Origin: Dyella nitratireducens
GTDB taxonomy: Bacteria > Pseudomonadota > Gammaproteobacteria > Xanthomonadales > Rhodanobacteraceae
Assembly (NCBI RefSeq): GCF_014642835.1
Contig: NZ_BMJA01000004.1
Span: 3,678-67,677 of the forward strand
Length of the DNA stretch: 64,000 nucleotides
Reading direction: 5' to 3'
The notes beneath the pieces are model-generated. The model did no database searches and was not told the origin of the DNA. It saw nothing but the letters and a program-made list of their open reading frames with translations. Both the position numbers and the translations under genes were made by a program. The stretch's first letter is position 1; each line of letters opens with the position of its first letter. Below are positions 25,963 to 34,396 of the stretch, piece after piece.

Positions 25963-26280
25963 ATGGAAGTTAGTTTCAATAACTGGGGCGAGGCTGTCGC
26001 GTTCCTCTCCGAGCGCACTGATATTGCGCTGGAAGGATTGATGGCACTCAGCGCGCAACAAATGGTGGACCAGCAGGTGATCGCTGCGCTGCTGGCGTCC
26101 CACTCCCACTTGAAAGCCGCCGCGGATGCGTGGCGGCAGATGGCTTCGGCGACGTTGCCGATCACTCACGTGCGCAGCCTGCAGAACGACCAGCCTGAGT
26201 CGGTGCGCGAAGCCTATTCCGAACGCATGGCCTATTGGGAGGAGATCTTCCGCCGGGCTATTCCACAGGAGAGCGAGTGA
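25963..26280 (+). CDS. Hypothetical helical protein (105 aa)
   Basis: A 105-residue soluble protein, helical throughout, with two methionine- and alanine-rich segments (LEGLMALSAQQMVDQQ and AADAWRQMASATLP) and an acidic C-terminus. GAGGAG lies about seven bases before ATG 25963. No named domain is recognised; the length and helix pattern would suit a small dimeric bundle. It lies between the GST and creatininase-like genes on the same strand, with gaps over 100 bases, so probably separate. Confidence 0.65.
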   Translation: MEVSFNNWGEAVAFLSERTDIALEGLMALSAQQMVDQQVIAALLASHSHLKAAADAWRQMASATLPITHVRSLQNDQPESVREAYSERMAYWEEIFRRAIPQESE

Positions 26281-26389
26281 ATAAGAAATAGGGCAAAACC
26301 GAGGCAATGAGCGTCAAAGGGATGCGAAGACGTCAACGGCGTGCAACCATATGCACCGTTGTTCTTCACATCCCCTTTGCGCCTGCCCC

Positions 26390-27211
26390 ATGACTCAGCG
26401 CCATGCATTCCGACGCATCATTGCGTCTGTCTTTTTCCTTGTCACCGCGCAAGCTGCGTTCGCACAAGCACCTTCCACCGTACAGTTGCAGAACCTCACC
26501 TGGACCGAGCTGCGCGACCAGGTTCACGCTGGCAAGACGACGATCATCATTCCCATCGGCGGCACCGAGCAAAGCGGTCCTTACGTCGCGGTGGGCAAGC
26601 ACAACGTGCGTGCGGCCTATCTCGCCGACAAGATCGCGCAAAAACTCGGCAACGCCTTGGTGGCGCCGGTAGTGGCTTACGTACCGGAAGGCGGCTATGC
26701 GCCACCTACGTCGCATATGCGCTTTCCGGGCACCATCACTATTCCGGATGACGTCTTCGAAAAAATGCTCGAGTCGGCGGCCAACAGTTTCGCCGTGCAT
26801 GGTTTTCGCAACATTGTTTTTCTCGGTGACCACGGCGGTTATCAGAAAGACCTGAAACAGGTAGTGGCTCACCTCAACAAAGCATGGGCAGGAACGAATG
26901 CGCGGGCAATCCTGCCGGCGGCGTATTACGAAACATCGTCGGATGGCTATGCCCAATTGCTACGCCAACGTGGTTTTCGCGACGATGAAATCGGCACGCA
27001 TGCAGGGCTGGCGGATACCTCGCTGCAGCTTGCCGTCGCGCCGCAAATGGTGCGGATGAGTGAGATGCGCAATGCGCCGAAGCCCGGCGCGGCCGATGGT
27101 GTGTACGGCGGCGATCCGCGGCGTTCCACCGCGGAACTCGGCCAATTGGGCGTGGATGCTATAGTTTCGCGCACGGTCGATGCCATTCGCCAGGAAACGG
27201 CAGGGCGTTGA
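26390..27211 (+). CDS. Secreted creatininase-family amidohydrolase-like protein
   Basis: A 273-residue protein with a signal peptide (residues 1-25, cleavage near AFAQA). The body has the creatininase fold pattern: IIPIGGTEQSGPYVAVGKHN near residue 60, GDHGGYQ near 145 and THAGLADTS near 203. In typical members the first motif is E-x-H-G with a later Asp; here it reads EQSGP and GKHN, so metal ligands differ. The family opens cyclic or linear amides with two metal ions. Periplasmic location plus altered ligands makes the substrate unpredictable. ATG 26390 begins the signal peptide. Confidence 0.78.
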   Translation: MTQRHAFRRIIASVFFLVTAQAAFAQAPSTVQLQNLTWTELRDQVHAGKTTIIIPIGGTEQSGPYVAVGKHNVRAAYLADKIAQKLGNALVAPVVAYVPEGGYAPPTSHMRFPGTITIPDDVFEKMLESAANSFAVHGFRNIVFLGDHGGYQKDLKQVVAHLNKAWAGTNARAILPAAYYETSSDGYAQLLRQRGFRDDEIGTHAGLADTSLQLAVAPQMVRMSEMRNAPKPGAADGVYGGDPRRSTAELGQLGVDAIVSRTVDAIRQETAGR

Positions 27212-27262
27212 TGCGAGCTTTGGGAAATAAATCGTTGTCCTCTTCAAATACGGGAATCTGCC

Positions 27263-28426
27263 GTGAGATTTGATTGCTTTGGGCGTTTTGCCTTGCGTGC
27301 CGGCGCCGTGCTGGCCGGTTTGTGTGTCACCGCCGTGGCTGCGGCGCAAACGGTGCAAACCGTTCCCGGCATGCCGCCGGTGACCAACCCGAACAACATG
27401 TACAGCAATGCGGGCTTCAACATGTTCAGCCCGGTGGTGAAGGGCGATCTGCCGCGCATCTACGTACCCAACCTGCGTTCGAACGATGTGTATGTGATCG
27501 ATCCGAGCACGTTCACGGTGGTGGATAAGTTTCCGGTCGGCCGCAGCCCACAGCATGTGGTGCCATCGTGGGATCTGAGAACACTGTGGGTAACCAACAA
27601 CGCCGAAGGCCATAACGATGGCAGCCTGACGCCGATCGATCCCAAGACCGGCAAGCCGGGCAAGGCCGATCCGGTGGATGATCCGTACAACATGTACTTC
27701 ACGCCGGATGGCAAAGAAGCCATCGTGGTGGCCGAAGCCTTCGCGCGCCTCGACTTCCGCAACCCGCACACCATGGCGCTGATTTCCCGCTTGTCCGCAC
27801 CGGAATGCAAGGGCATCAATCACGCGGATTTCTCGATCGACGGCAAGTACGCCATCTTTACCTGCGAATTCGGCGGCAAGCTGGTGAAGATCGACATGGT
27901 CAACCAGAAGGTGCTCGGCTACCTGCAGCTCAGCAAGCACGGCATGCCGCAAGACATCCGTGTGTCGCCCGATGGCAAGGTGTTCTACGTTGCCGACATG
28001 ATGGCCAACGGCGTGTATCTGATTGACGGCGACAGCTTCAAGCAGATCGGCTTTATCAAGACCGGCATCGGCACGCATGGCATGTATCCGAGCCGCGACG
28101 GCACCAAGCTGTATGTCGCCAACCGCGGTTCAAACAAGGTGCACGGTCCGCCGCATGGTCCGGGCAGCGTGTCGGTGATCGATTTCGCCACGCGCAAGGT
28201 GGTGGCCAACTGGCCGATTCCGGGCGGCGGCAGCCCTGATATGGGCAATGTCACGGCGGACGGCAAGTGGTTGTGGTTGTCGGGCCGTTTTGATGACGTG
28301 GTGTATGCGTTCGATACCACCACCGGCAAGGTGAAGATCATCAAGGTGGGCATGGAGCCGCATGGCCTGGCGGTATGGCCACAGCCTGGGCGGTATTCGC
28401 TGGGGCATACGGGCATCATGCGGTGA
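27263..28426 (+). CDS. Secreted YVTN-type beta-propeller protein
   Basis: A 387-residue exported protein. The signal peptide is about residues 1-28 (ending AVAAAQ). Repeated blade motifs follow: RIYVPNLRSNDVYVIDP, LWVTNNAEGHNDGSLTPIDP, KVFYVADMMANGVYLIDG, KLYVANRGSNKV and WLWLSGRFDDVVYAFD, about seven blades of the YVTN/NHL-like propeller. Such proteins bind ligands or partners in the periplasm or at the surface. GTG 27263 is preceded by GGGAA. It lies 51 bases after the creatininase-like gene and may be co-transcribed with it. A terminator follows. Confidence 0.85.
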   Translation: MRFDCFGRFALRAGAVLAGLCVTAVAAAQTVQTVPGMPPVTNPNNMYSNAGFNMFSPVVKGDLPRIYVPNLRSNDVYVIDPSTFTVVDKFPVGRSPQHVVPSWDLRTLWVTNNAEGHNDGSLTPIDPKTGKPGKADPVDDPYNMYFTPDGKEAIVVAEAFARLDFRNPHTMALISRLSAPECKGINHADFSIDGKYAIFTCEFGGKLVKIDMVNQKVLGYLQLSKHGMPQDIRVSPDGKVFYVADMMANGVYLIDGDSFKQIGFIKTGIGTHGMYPSRDGTKLYVANRGSNKVHGPPHGPGSVSVIDFATRKVVANWPIPGGGSPDMGNVTADGKWLWLSGRFDDVVYAFDTTTGKVKIIKVGMEPHGLAVWPQPGRYSLGHTGIMR

Positions 28427-28429
28427 TGC

Positions 28430-28457
28430 AAAAAGGCCGGCGAAAGCCGGCCTTTTT
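28430..28457. terminator. Bidirectional terminator
   Basis: AAAAAGGCCGGC-GAAA-GCCGGCCTTTTT: an eight-pair GC stem flanked by A and T runs. It lies between the plus-strand propeller gene and the minus-strand fabV gene. Confidence 0.92.
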
Positions 28458-28532
28458 GTAGGTTGGGGTGCAAACCCCAACGTATCGGTACACATCCAGA
28501 TGGCAATGTTGGGGTTTGCACCCCAACCTACG
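28458..28532. repeat. 74-bp hairpin repeat
   Basis: A full copy with intact GTAGG and CCTACG ends, directly after the terminator and 29 bases before the fabV stop. Confidence 0.93.
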
Positions 28533-28560
28533 ATCTGCCATGCACCACGAAGGTGTGAGG

Positions 28561-29766
28561 CTAGAGCTGGATCACATCAAAACTTACATCCGGATTCACA
28601 TCCGCGTTGTAATCCACATCCTTGCGATCGAAGCCGAACAAACGCAGAAACTCATTCTTGTAGCCGGCATAGTCGGTCGCTTCCCACAGATTCTCCGTGC
28701 TGACCTGCGGCCATAGCGCTTTGCAGGTTTGCTGCACGTCGTCGCGCAATTCCCAATCGTCCAGGCGCAGGCGGCCTTCCTCATCGGTGGGTGGCGCCTT
28801 GCCATCTTCGCGATACAGGAAATCGTGGAACAGGCGATTGGCCTGTTCGATGGTGCCTTCGTGGATGCCTTTGTCTTTCATGATGCGGAACACCATGGAG
28901 ACGTACAGCGGAATCACCGGAATGGCCGAGCTGGCCTGCGTCACCACCGACTTCATCACGCCCACGTAGGCGTGCAGATGTTGTGCCGCGTAGCGCTGGC
29001 TGAGTTCGTGCGCGGTGTTGTCCAGGTGCTGCTTGGCCTGGCCGATGGTGCCGTGCCAGTAGATGGGCCAGGTGATTTCGGTGCCGACGTAGCTGTAGGC
29101 GACGGTGGAGGCGTTGTCGGCCAGCACGCCGGCCTTGCTGAGTGCGTCGATCCACAGGGCCCAGTCTTCGCCACCCATCACGGTAACGGTGTCCTTGATT
29201 TCCTGCTCGTTGGCCGGCTCCACGGTGACCTGCACCACGGCATCCTTGTTGGTATCCACCGAGGACGCGGTGAATGGCTTGCCGATGGTCTTCAGCGTGG
29301 AACGCACCATTTCGCCGCTGTCGGGCAGCTTGCGCACGGGCGAGGCCAGCGAATAGATCACCAGGTCGATCGGGCCACCCATTTCGTTCTTGATCAGCTC
29401 GATCGCGCGAGTGCGGGTTTCGTGGGAGAACGCATCGCCGTTGATGGAGCGGGAGTACAGCCCCGCCTGCTTGGCCAGCTTGTCGAACGCCGCGGAGTTG
29501 TACCAGCCCGCGGTACCGGGCTTGCTGTCGCTGGAAGGCTTTTCGAAGAACACGCCCAGAGTGGCGGCGCCGTAGCCAAAGGCTGCCGTGACACGCGTGG
29601 CCAGGCCGTATCCCGTGGATGCGCCGATCACCAGTACGCGTTTAGGACCGGAGGCGGCAGCGCCTTTGGCCTTGGTGATGCCGATCTGTTCGACCACGTT
29701 CTTCTCGCAGCCGACCGGATGCGCCGTGACACAGATAAAGCCGCGAACCTTGGGATGGATGACCAC
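28561..29766 (-). CDS. fabV: Enoyl-[acyl-carrier-protein] reductase FabV
   Basis: A 401-residue, NADH-using enzyme that carries out the last step of each fatty-acid elongation cycle in the cytosol. It matches FabV over its full length: start [20 protein letters not shown], a glycine loop [15 protein letters not shown] near residue 45 and the unusual Y-x8-K active site in [11 protein letters not shown]. The C-terminal region includes [13 protein letters not shown]. FabV is naturally insensitive to triclosan. GTG 29766 is the probable start with GAGGG upstream. It is a single gene flanked by hairpin repeats. Confidence 0.95.
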   Translation of the reverse strand: MVIHPKVRGFICVTAHPVGCEKNVVEQIGITKAKGAAASGPKRVLVIGASTGYGLATRVTAAFGYGAATLGVFFEKPSSDSKPGTAGWYNSAAFDKLAKQAGLYSRSINGDAFSHETRTRAIELIKNEMGGPIDLVIYSLASPVRKLPDSGEMVRSTLKTIGKPFTASSVDTNKDAVVQVTVEPANEQEIKDTVTVMGGEDWALWIDALSKAGVLADNASTVAYSYVGTEITWPIYWHGTIGQAKQHLDNTAHELSQRYAAQHLHAYVGVMKSVVTQASSAIPVIPLYVSMVFRIMKDKGIHEGTIEQANRLFHDFLYREDGKAPPTDEEGRLRLDDWELRDDVQQTCKALWPQVSTENLWEATDYAGYKNEFLRLFGFDRKDVDYNADVNPDVSFDVIQL

Positions 29767-29879
29767 GAATAACCCTCACCGGATGGAGACAAGGGCGCCA
29801 TTCTAAAGGGGGAGAGGGACCATGCGCTTCCGCAGGGAGGGTGTTTTGGGGCCCGCTTCCTCCCGGGGGAAGTGAGTTC

Positions 29880-29954
29880 GTAGGTTGGGGTGAAAACCCC
29901 AACGGCATCCTCTCTGCACGCACAGCCATGTTGGGGTTTGCACCCCAACCTACG
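29880..29954. repeat. 74-bp hairpin repeat
   Basis: A full copy with one change in the left arm (GGTGAAAACC), 110 bases upstream of the fabV start. The rest of the 356-base gap between fabV and the small gene at 30123 shows nothing else. Confidence 0.92.
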
Positions 29955-30122
29955 CGTTGCCGCAGAGGGAAGTCACCGTGAGAGCCCGCTGAGGCACGGT
30001 ACTAATCAGGTCCCCGGAGGGAAATAGTGCGCTCTGCACAGATTCTTTGCGCAACTAGTACCAAGCCTTCCGCATGCCGGTTGGATAGTTATCTCCCATC
30101 GCAAGCACAAGAGGAGCCAGCC

Positions 30123-30284
30123 ATGCCTGCTCCCAATCAACATGACGAACGCCGCGAAGCCGGCGAACCCTACGATCCGCGCAAACGCCGTGGTCCACCG
30201 CAGCGCCTGGAAGATACCAACGCCAGCGGCGATGCCTTGAACGACACCGGCGAAGACAACCAGCGCTGCAAGGAAGAAGACTGA
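30123..30284 (+). CDS. Small highly charged protein (53 aa)
   Basis: A 53-residue hydrophilic protein, probably disordered: a basic middle (PYDPRKRRGPPQR) and an acidic end (NQRCKEED). GAGGAG lies eight bases before ATG 30123. Similar short, charged proteins are common in Xanthomonadales and often stress-related, but none has a firm function known to me. Its TGA stop is part of TGATCA, which also provides the stop of the opposite-strand gene. Confidence 0.6.
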   Translation: MPAPNQHDERREAGEPYDPRKRRGPPQRLEDTNASGDALNDTGEDNQRCKEED

Positions 30285-32261
30285 TCACGCGCCGTCGGCG
30301 GTGAATCCCACCTTGGCGTGACTGCCGTCGCAGAACGGTTTGTTCTGGCTATGCCCGCAGCGGCACAGGTACGTGCTGGTAACGCGCGCCACCATGCGGC
30401 CCGTGCCGCTGATGATTTCCAGATTGCCGCGCACGCACAACGGACCGTTCAATTGCGGATCGATCCGCAACGGGCCGTCACGCGCGGCCAAATCATCGGT
30501 AGCGTTGCCGGTTGGCGGTTCGCCGCTGGCGGTGAAACCGATGTCGTGATGCGAGCCGTCGCAGAAGGGCTTGTTCTTCGACGCGCCGCAGCGGCATAGC
30601 GTGGCGCGGAATCCCGCAGGTTTGCCGCTCAGGCGCAGATCACCGCGAAACGCATACGGTCCTGCTTCGCGTGTCGCTGCCAGATTCACGGGTGGCGCGG
30701 ATTCGTCCGGACGCCCATCGCGCCTTTTGTATTGAATGGCGCCGGACGGGCACGCATGCGCAATGTCCGCCAGGCGCTCCACATCCATCGCATCGGGATG
30801 GAGCCACGGGCCTTTCACATTGGCCAGGAAAACCTTGGGTGCACCGGTCACGCAGAAGCGCGCGTGGATGCATCGCTTGGCTTCGAACATCAGCGTCAGC
30901 TTGTCGCCTTCGACTTGCTCGATGCCGTCGTTCGTGGTGCTTGGTGCAGCTGAGGCGGGCGTCGCTGCTGTTTGCTCGGTAACAACGGCTGACGGTGCAG
31001 GACGGGAAAGGTCGAAACCTTCTTCGGCCTGCCTGGAAAGGCCAGCAAGTACTCGTGCCGCCGTGATGGTGCGTGCATCGCCCGACGCGCTCAAGCGTTC
31101 GGCCGCTTCTGTCAGCTGCTGGAAGCGCTCGCGGAAGAAACGCCCCGCGCTTGGGCCAGGTGGCAGCGGCGCGGTATCGCGCAGGGTGATGAACGTCACC
31201 CCTGCATGGCAATCCGGATTTGAAGGGCCAGCCGGCAGCCGCGCCGCACGTTCGGCCAAGGGCACCAAGGCACGCATCAAGCCGATGCCGAGTTCGAGCG
31301 AAAGGTTCTTGTCCGGGTCCGGTTGCGGTATGGAATAGGTATAAGCGAGCAGCCGCTGCATCAGTCCGTAGGCGCTATTGGCGACATCGACGGTAGCGAT
31401 CGCATCGGCATCTTCCAGCCATACGCGGCCTTCGGGCCGTGGCGGCCGGCGGAATACTGGATTGGTCGCCGCCGGGAACGCCGGCTTGAAGGAAGGATCG
31501 GCGGTGAGCAGCGCCTGGTATTCCGTGCGGATTGCTGCGAAACGCTGGTAATGCGAATTCTCCGTATTCTCCAGCGCGCCCTCGCCCTGCGTGATGATGG
31601 ACTCGAACGCGGCCAAGGCGGTTTTCAGGCAAATCACCTTCTTCGCGCCGGGCAGCGATACCTCGGCGCTGGACAGTTGCAAGGCAGGATTGCCGCACAT
31701 CGCGCCCGCTTCACCATGTGCTTCCACCAGCCGGCGCAAACCCGTGCCCAAGGTCTGATAGAACTCGCCAACGGTGTCGTAATTGAGGCCCATCGGCGTA
31801 AGGCGCGGACCGTCTGCGCCGCGTACGAAATGGCGTTCGGGCTCGAAGCCTGCGCCATCGGGTTCGGTGGATCCTGCCGGGCGCTCCAGGTAGATGAAGT
31901 GCTGCAGCGTCGCCATATTGAACGGTGCCAGCTTCACCACCACGCCGGCCGGCAGGTAGCCGGGATCGAGGGGGAAATTGGAGCGTCCCACACGTGGCGC
32001 CCCACCCAGCGCGATGGTGATATTCCACACCGACATCAGATGGCCCATTTCTTCGATGGCCACCTGCAGGATGTTGTGCCTCCAGCGCGTGATCGCTTCG
32101 AGCTGCTCTGCCGTCACGCCTTCGTCTACCGACGACTTCAGCGAGAACGCCGCGTAGAGGTAGGTGCACATCAGACAGTGTTCGAGTTCGGCCGCTTCGT
32201 AGAGCGCATGCAGCGCTTGCTCGCGGCTGGGAGTGATATGCGCTGGGCTGTAGCTGACCAC
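30285..32261 (-). CDS. Ferritin-like / ferredoxin-like / double CDGSH fusion protein
   Basis: A 658-residue cytosolic protein with three kinds of metal module. Residues 10-230 are a ferritin-like four-helix domain of the VioB/iminophenylpyruvate-synthase type (AAELEHCLMCTY, then AIEEMGHLMSVWN). Residues 455-520 are a divergent mono-cluster ferredoxin domain (CIHARFC ... ACPSGAI). Residues 560-655 carry two CDGSH modules (LCRCGASKNKPFCDGSHHD and LCRCGHSQNKPFCDGSHAK) that each bind a 2Fe-2S cluster. It could transfer electrons from its own clusters to a di-iron site; the substrate is unknown. It stands alone. Confidence 0.85.
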   Translation of the reverse strand: MVSYSPAHITPSREQALHALYEAAELEHCLMCTYLYAAFSLKSSVDEGVTAEQLEAITRWRHNILQVAIEEMGHLMSVWNITIALGGAPRVGRSNFPLDPGYLPAGVVVKLAPFNMATLQHFIYLERPAGSTEPDGAGFEPERHFVRGADGPRLTPMGLNYDTVGEFYQTLGTGLRRLVEAHGEAGAMCGNPALQLSSAEVSLPGAKKVICLKTALAAFESIITQGEGALENTENSHYQRFAAIRTEYQALLTADPSFKPAFPAATNPVFRRPPRPEGRVWLEDADAIATVDVANSAYGLMQRLLAYTYSIPQPDPDKNLSLELGIGLMRALVPLAERAARLPAGPSNPDCHAGVTFITLRDTAPLPPGPSAGRFFRERFQQLTEAAERLSASGDARTITAARVLAGLSRQAEEGFDLSRPAPSAVVTEQTAATPASAAPSTTNDGIEQVEGDKLTLMFEAKRCIHARFCVTGAPKVFLANVKGPWLHPDAMDVERLADIAHACPSGAIQYKRRDGRPDESAPPVNLAATREAGPYAFRGDLRLSGKPAGFRATLCRCGASKNKPFCDGSHHDIGFTASGEPPTGNATDDLAARDGPLRIDPQLNGPLCVRGNLEIISGTGRMVARVTSTYLCRCGHSQNKPFCDGSHAKVGFTADGA

Positions 32262-32393
32262 GACCTAATCCCTCTTGGTGTCAGGAGGAAGAAGGTACAC
32301 CGATTGGGTTACATGCGCTTTGTCGGCGAAGGAATTACAGAAATTCCTGGAAGGCTGGTAACGCCCCTATCGTCATGCCTGCGAATGGCAAAC

Positions 32394-32467
32394 GTAGGTT
32401 GGGGTGCAAACCCCAACCTGTCGCGATAACAGGCATGGCGATGTTGGGGTTCGCACCCCAACCTACG
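32394..32467. repeat. 74-bp hairpin repeat
   Basis: A full copy, four bases beyond the stop of the SDR gene. Its loop is the inverted form of the loop at 24831, so copies insert in both orientations. Confidence 0.92.
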
Positions 32468-32471
32468 AAGC

Positions 32472-33251
32472 TCAGACGAACATACCGCCTGATGCTTCGA
32501 TCCGCTGTGCATTGATCCATCCGCTGTCCTTCGACAGCAACATGGCCACCACGCCGCCGATATCGTCCGGCAAACCCACGCGCCCCAGCGCCGTCTGCGA
32601 AGCGACGTAGGCATTCACGTCCGCGTTGTCACGCACCGTGCCGCCGCCGAAGTCGGTCTCGATGGCGCCGGGAGCGAGTGTGTTGACGGCGATGCGGCGT
32701 GGGCCCAGTTCCTTGGCGAGATAGCGCGTCAGCACTTCGATCGCGCCCTTCATCGACGCATAGGCCGAGTAGCCGGGCAAAGCAAAGCGTGCCAGGCCGC
32801 TGGAGACGTTGAGGATGCGTCCGCCATCTTCGATCAACGGCAGCAGCGTCTGAGTCAGGAAGAACGTGCCCTTGAAATGAATGTTCACCAATTCGTCGAA
32901 CTGCGCTTCGGTGGTCTCCGCGAAGCCGGCATGGATGCCGATGCCCGCGTTGTTGACCAGATAGTCGAAGCGATTGCGTTGCCATGACTCCTTCAGCACC
33001 ACGCGCAACTGTTCGGCGAAGGAGGTGAAGCTGGAAGCCTTGCCCACGTCCAGCGGCAGGGCGACCGCGCGGCGGCCAAGCTTGTGGATACGCTCGACCA
33101 CGGCATTCGCCTCGGCCTGGTTGGAGCGATAGGTCAGCACCACATCGGTACCGTGTTCGGCCAGCTTCAGCGCCATGCTCTTGCCAAGGCCGCGGCTGCC
33201 GCCGGTGATCAGGGCGATGGGGGCGTTATGGATAGGCGAATTCGTGCTCAT
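32472..33251 (-). CDS. SDR-family oxidoreductase under LysR control
   Basis: A 259-residue short-chain dehydrogenase. The nucleotide loop TGGSRGLGKSMA is near residue 17, NNAGIGIHAG near 95, the catalytic serine in NVSSGLARF near 145, YSAYASMK near 160 (YxxxK as Y-A-S-M-K), and the C-terminal GVVAMLLSKDSGWINAQRIEASGGMFV typical of the family. GGAG precedes ATG 33251; longer in-frame starts cross the divergent promoter. It is divergent from a LysR-type regulator, the usual arrangement for LysR-activated reductases that handle quinones, aldehydes or xenobiotics (inference). Confidence 0.88.
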   Translation of the reverse strand: MSTNSPIHNAPIALITGGSRGLGKSMALKLAEHGTDVVLTYRSNQAEANAVVERIHKLGRRAVALPLDVGKASSFTSFAEQLRVVLKESWQRNRFDYLVNNAGIGIHAGFAETTEAQFDELVNIHFKGTFFLTQTLLPLIEDGGRILNVSSGLARFALPGYSAYASMKGAIEVLTRYLAKELGPRRIAVNTLAPGAIETDFGGGTVRDNADVNAYVASQTALGRVGLPDDIGGVVAMLLSKDSGWINAQRIEASGGMFV

Positions 33252-33343
33252 GAGTGTCTCCTTCGAACCTAAGGGAGGGAACCAACGGCGAGCAGGATAT
33301 TGATCTGTACTCCGCGTATAAATCGTCCGATCATGAGTGCTGT

Positions 33344-33360
33344 GTTCGTAAATGGCGAAC
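33344..33360. promoter_or_regulatory. Candidate LysR-binding site
   Basis: GTTCG-TAAATGG-CGAAC is a perfect 17-base inverted repeat that contains the T-N11-A pattern of LysR boxes. It lies in the divergent SDR/LysR gap, close to the LysR start. Confidence 0.5.
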
Positions 33361-33378
33361 AATCGGGCGAGGCGAGCG

Positions 33379-34281
33379 ATGAACCGGATCGAGGCCATGC
33401 ACATCTTCGTGCGGGTGGCGGAACTGGCCAGTTTCACCAAGGCAGCCGATAGCCTGGGCCTGCCCAAGGCCAGTGCCTCCACCGCCGTACAGCACCTGGA
33501 GGCGCAGCTCGGCACGCAACTCTTGCACCGGACGACGCGCCGCGTGCAATTGACGCAAGACGGCCAGCGTTACTACGAGCGCTGCAAGGACGTGCTGGCG
33601 GATCTGGACGAGTTGAGCACGATGTTCCAGCAGGCGCCGCAAGCGTTGAGCGGACGCTTGCGCGTGGACACGAACAGCGGTGTCGCCAGGCGCGTCATCG
33701 AGCATCTGCCGCAATTTCTACGTGAACACCCGGGCATCCAGGTGGAGTTGAGTTGCACCGACCGCCGTGTGGATGTGGTGGCAGAGGGTTTTGATTGCGT
33801 GGTGCGTGTGGGCACGCTCACCGATTCCAATTTGATCGCCAGGCCACTGGGGCAGTACCGCATCGTCAACTGCGCGAGCTCCGCTTATCTGGAGGAACAC
33901 GGTGTGCCGCAGACGCTGGAGGATTTGGCGCATCACAAGCTGATCCATTACGTCTCCGTGCTGGGACAACGACCGCCCGGTTTCGAATACATGGAAGGTT
34001 CGCGTTGCCACTACATGCCGATGCAAGGCGTGCTGACGGTCAACGGTGTCGAAGCGTATGCCAGCGGATGCCTGGCTGGTTTGGGTATCACGCAGACGCC
34101 CAGAGAGGGCGTTGCACATTGGTTGCGTTCCGGGCGTCTGGTTGAAGTGTTGCCGCAATACGAAGCCGAACCGATGCCGGTATCGCTGCTGTATGCGCAC
34201 CGGCGCAACCTTTCGGTACGCGTGCAGGTGTTCATGGATTGGCTGGCGAATACCCTTGCGCCATATCTGGATCGTGTCTGA
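33379..34281 (+). CDS. LysR-family transcriptional regulator
   Basis: A 300-residue regulator of standard length. The N-terminal winged helix (residues 1-60) reads MNRIEAMHIFVRVAELASFT, then a recognition helix region KASASTAVQHLEAQLG and RTTRRVQLTQDG. Residues 90-295 form the periplasmic-binding-protein-like effector domain. It belongs to the CrgA/YhcS-like branch judging by the RLRVDTNSGVARR segment. ATG 33379 has GGCGAGGCGAG upstream and starts right at the helix. It is divergent from the SDR gene at 33251 and is expected to autoregulate and control it. Confidence 0.93.
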   Translation: MNRIEAMHIFVRVAELASFTKAADSLGLPKASASTAVQHLEAQLGTQLLHRTTRRVQLTQDGQRYYERCKDVLADLDELSTMFQQAPQALSGRLRVDTNSGVARRVIEHLPQFLREHPGIQVELSCTDRRVDVVAEGFDCVVRVGTLTDSNLIARPLGQYRIVNCASSAYLEEHGVPQTLEDLAHHKLIHYVSVLGQRPPGFEYMEGSRCHYMPMQGVLTVNGVEAYASGCLAGLGITQTPREGVAHWLRSGRLVEVLPQYEAEPMPVSLLYAHRRNLSVRVQVFMDWLANTLAPYLDRV

Positions 34282-34396
34282 ATCGCGAACCGCGTTCGCG
34301 GAAAACTGTCATCGTGATTCACTAAGGTAGCGCTGCTCAATGAGATAGACGCGCGCGAGCGCAATGACATTCCCTTCACACACGAGGCTGCACGTC

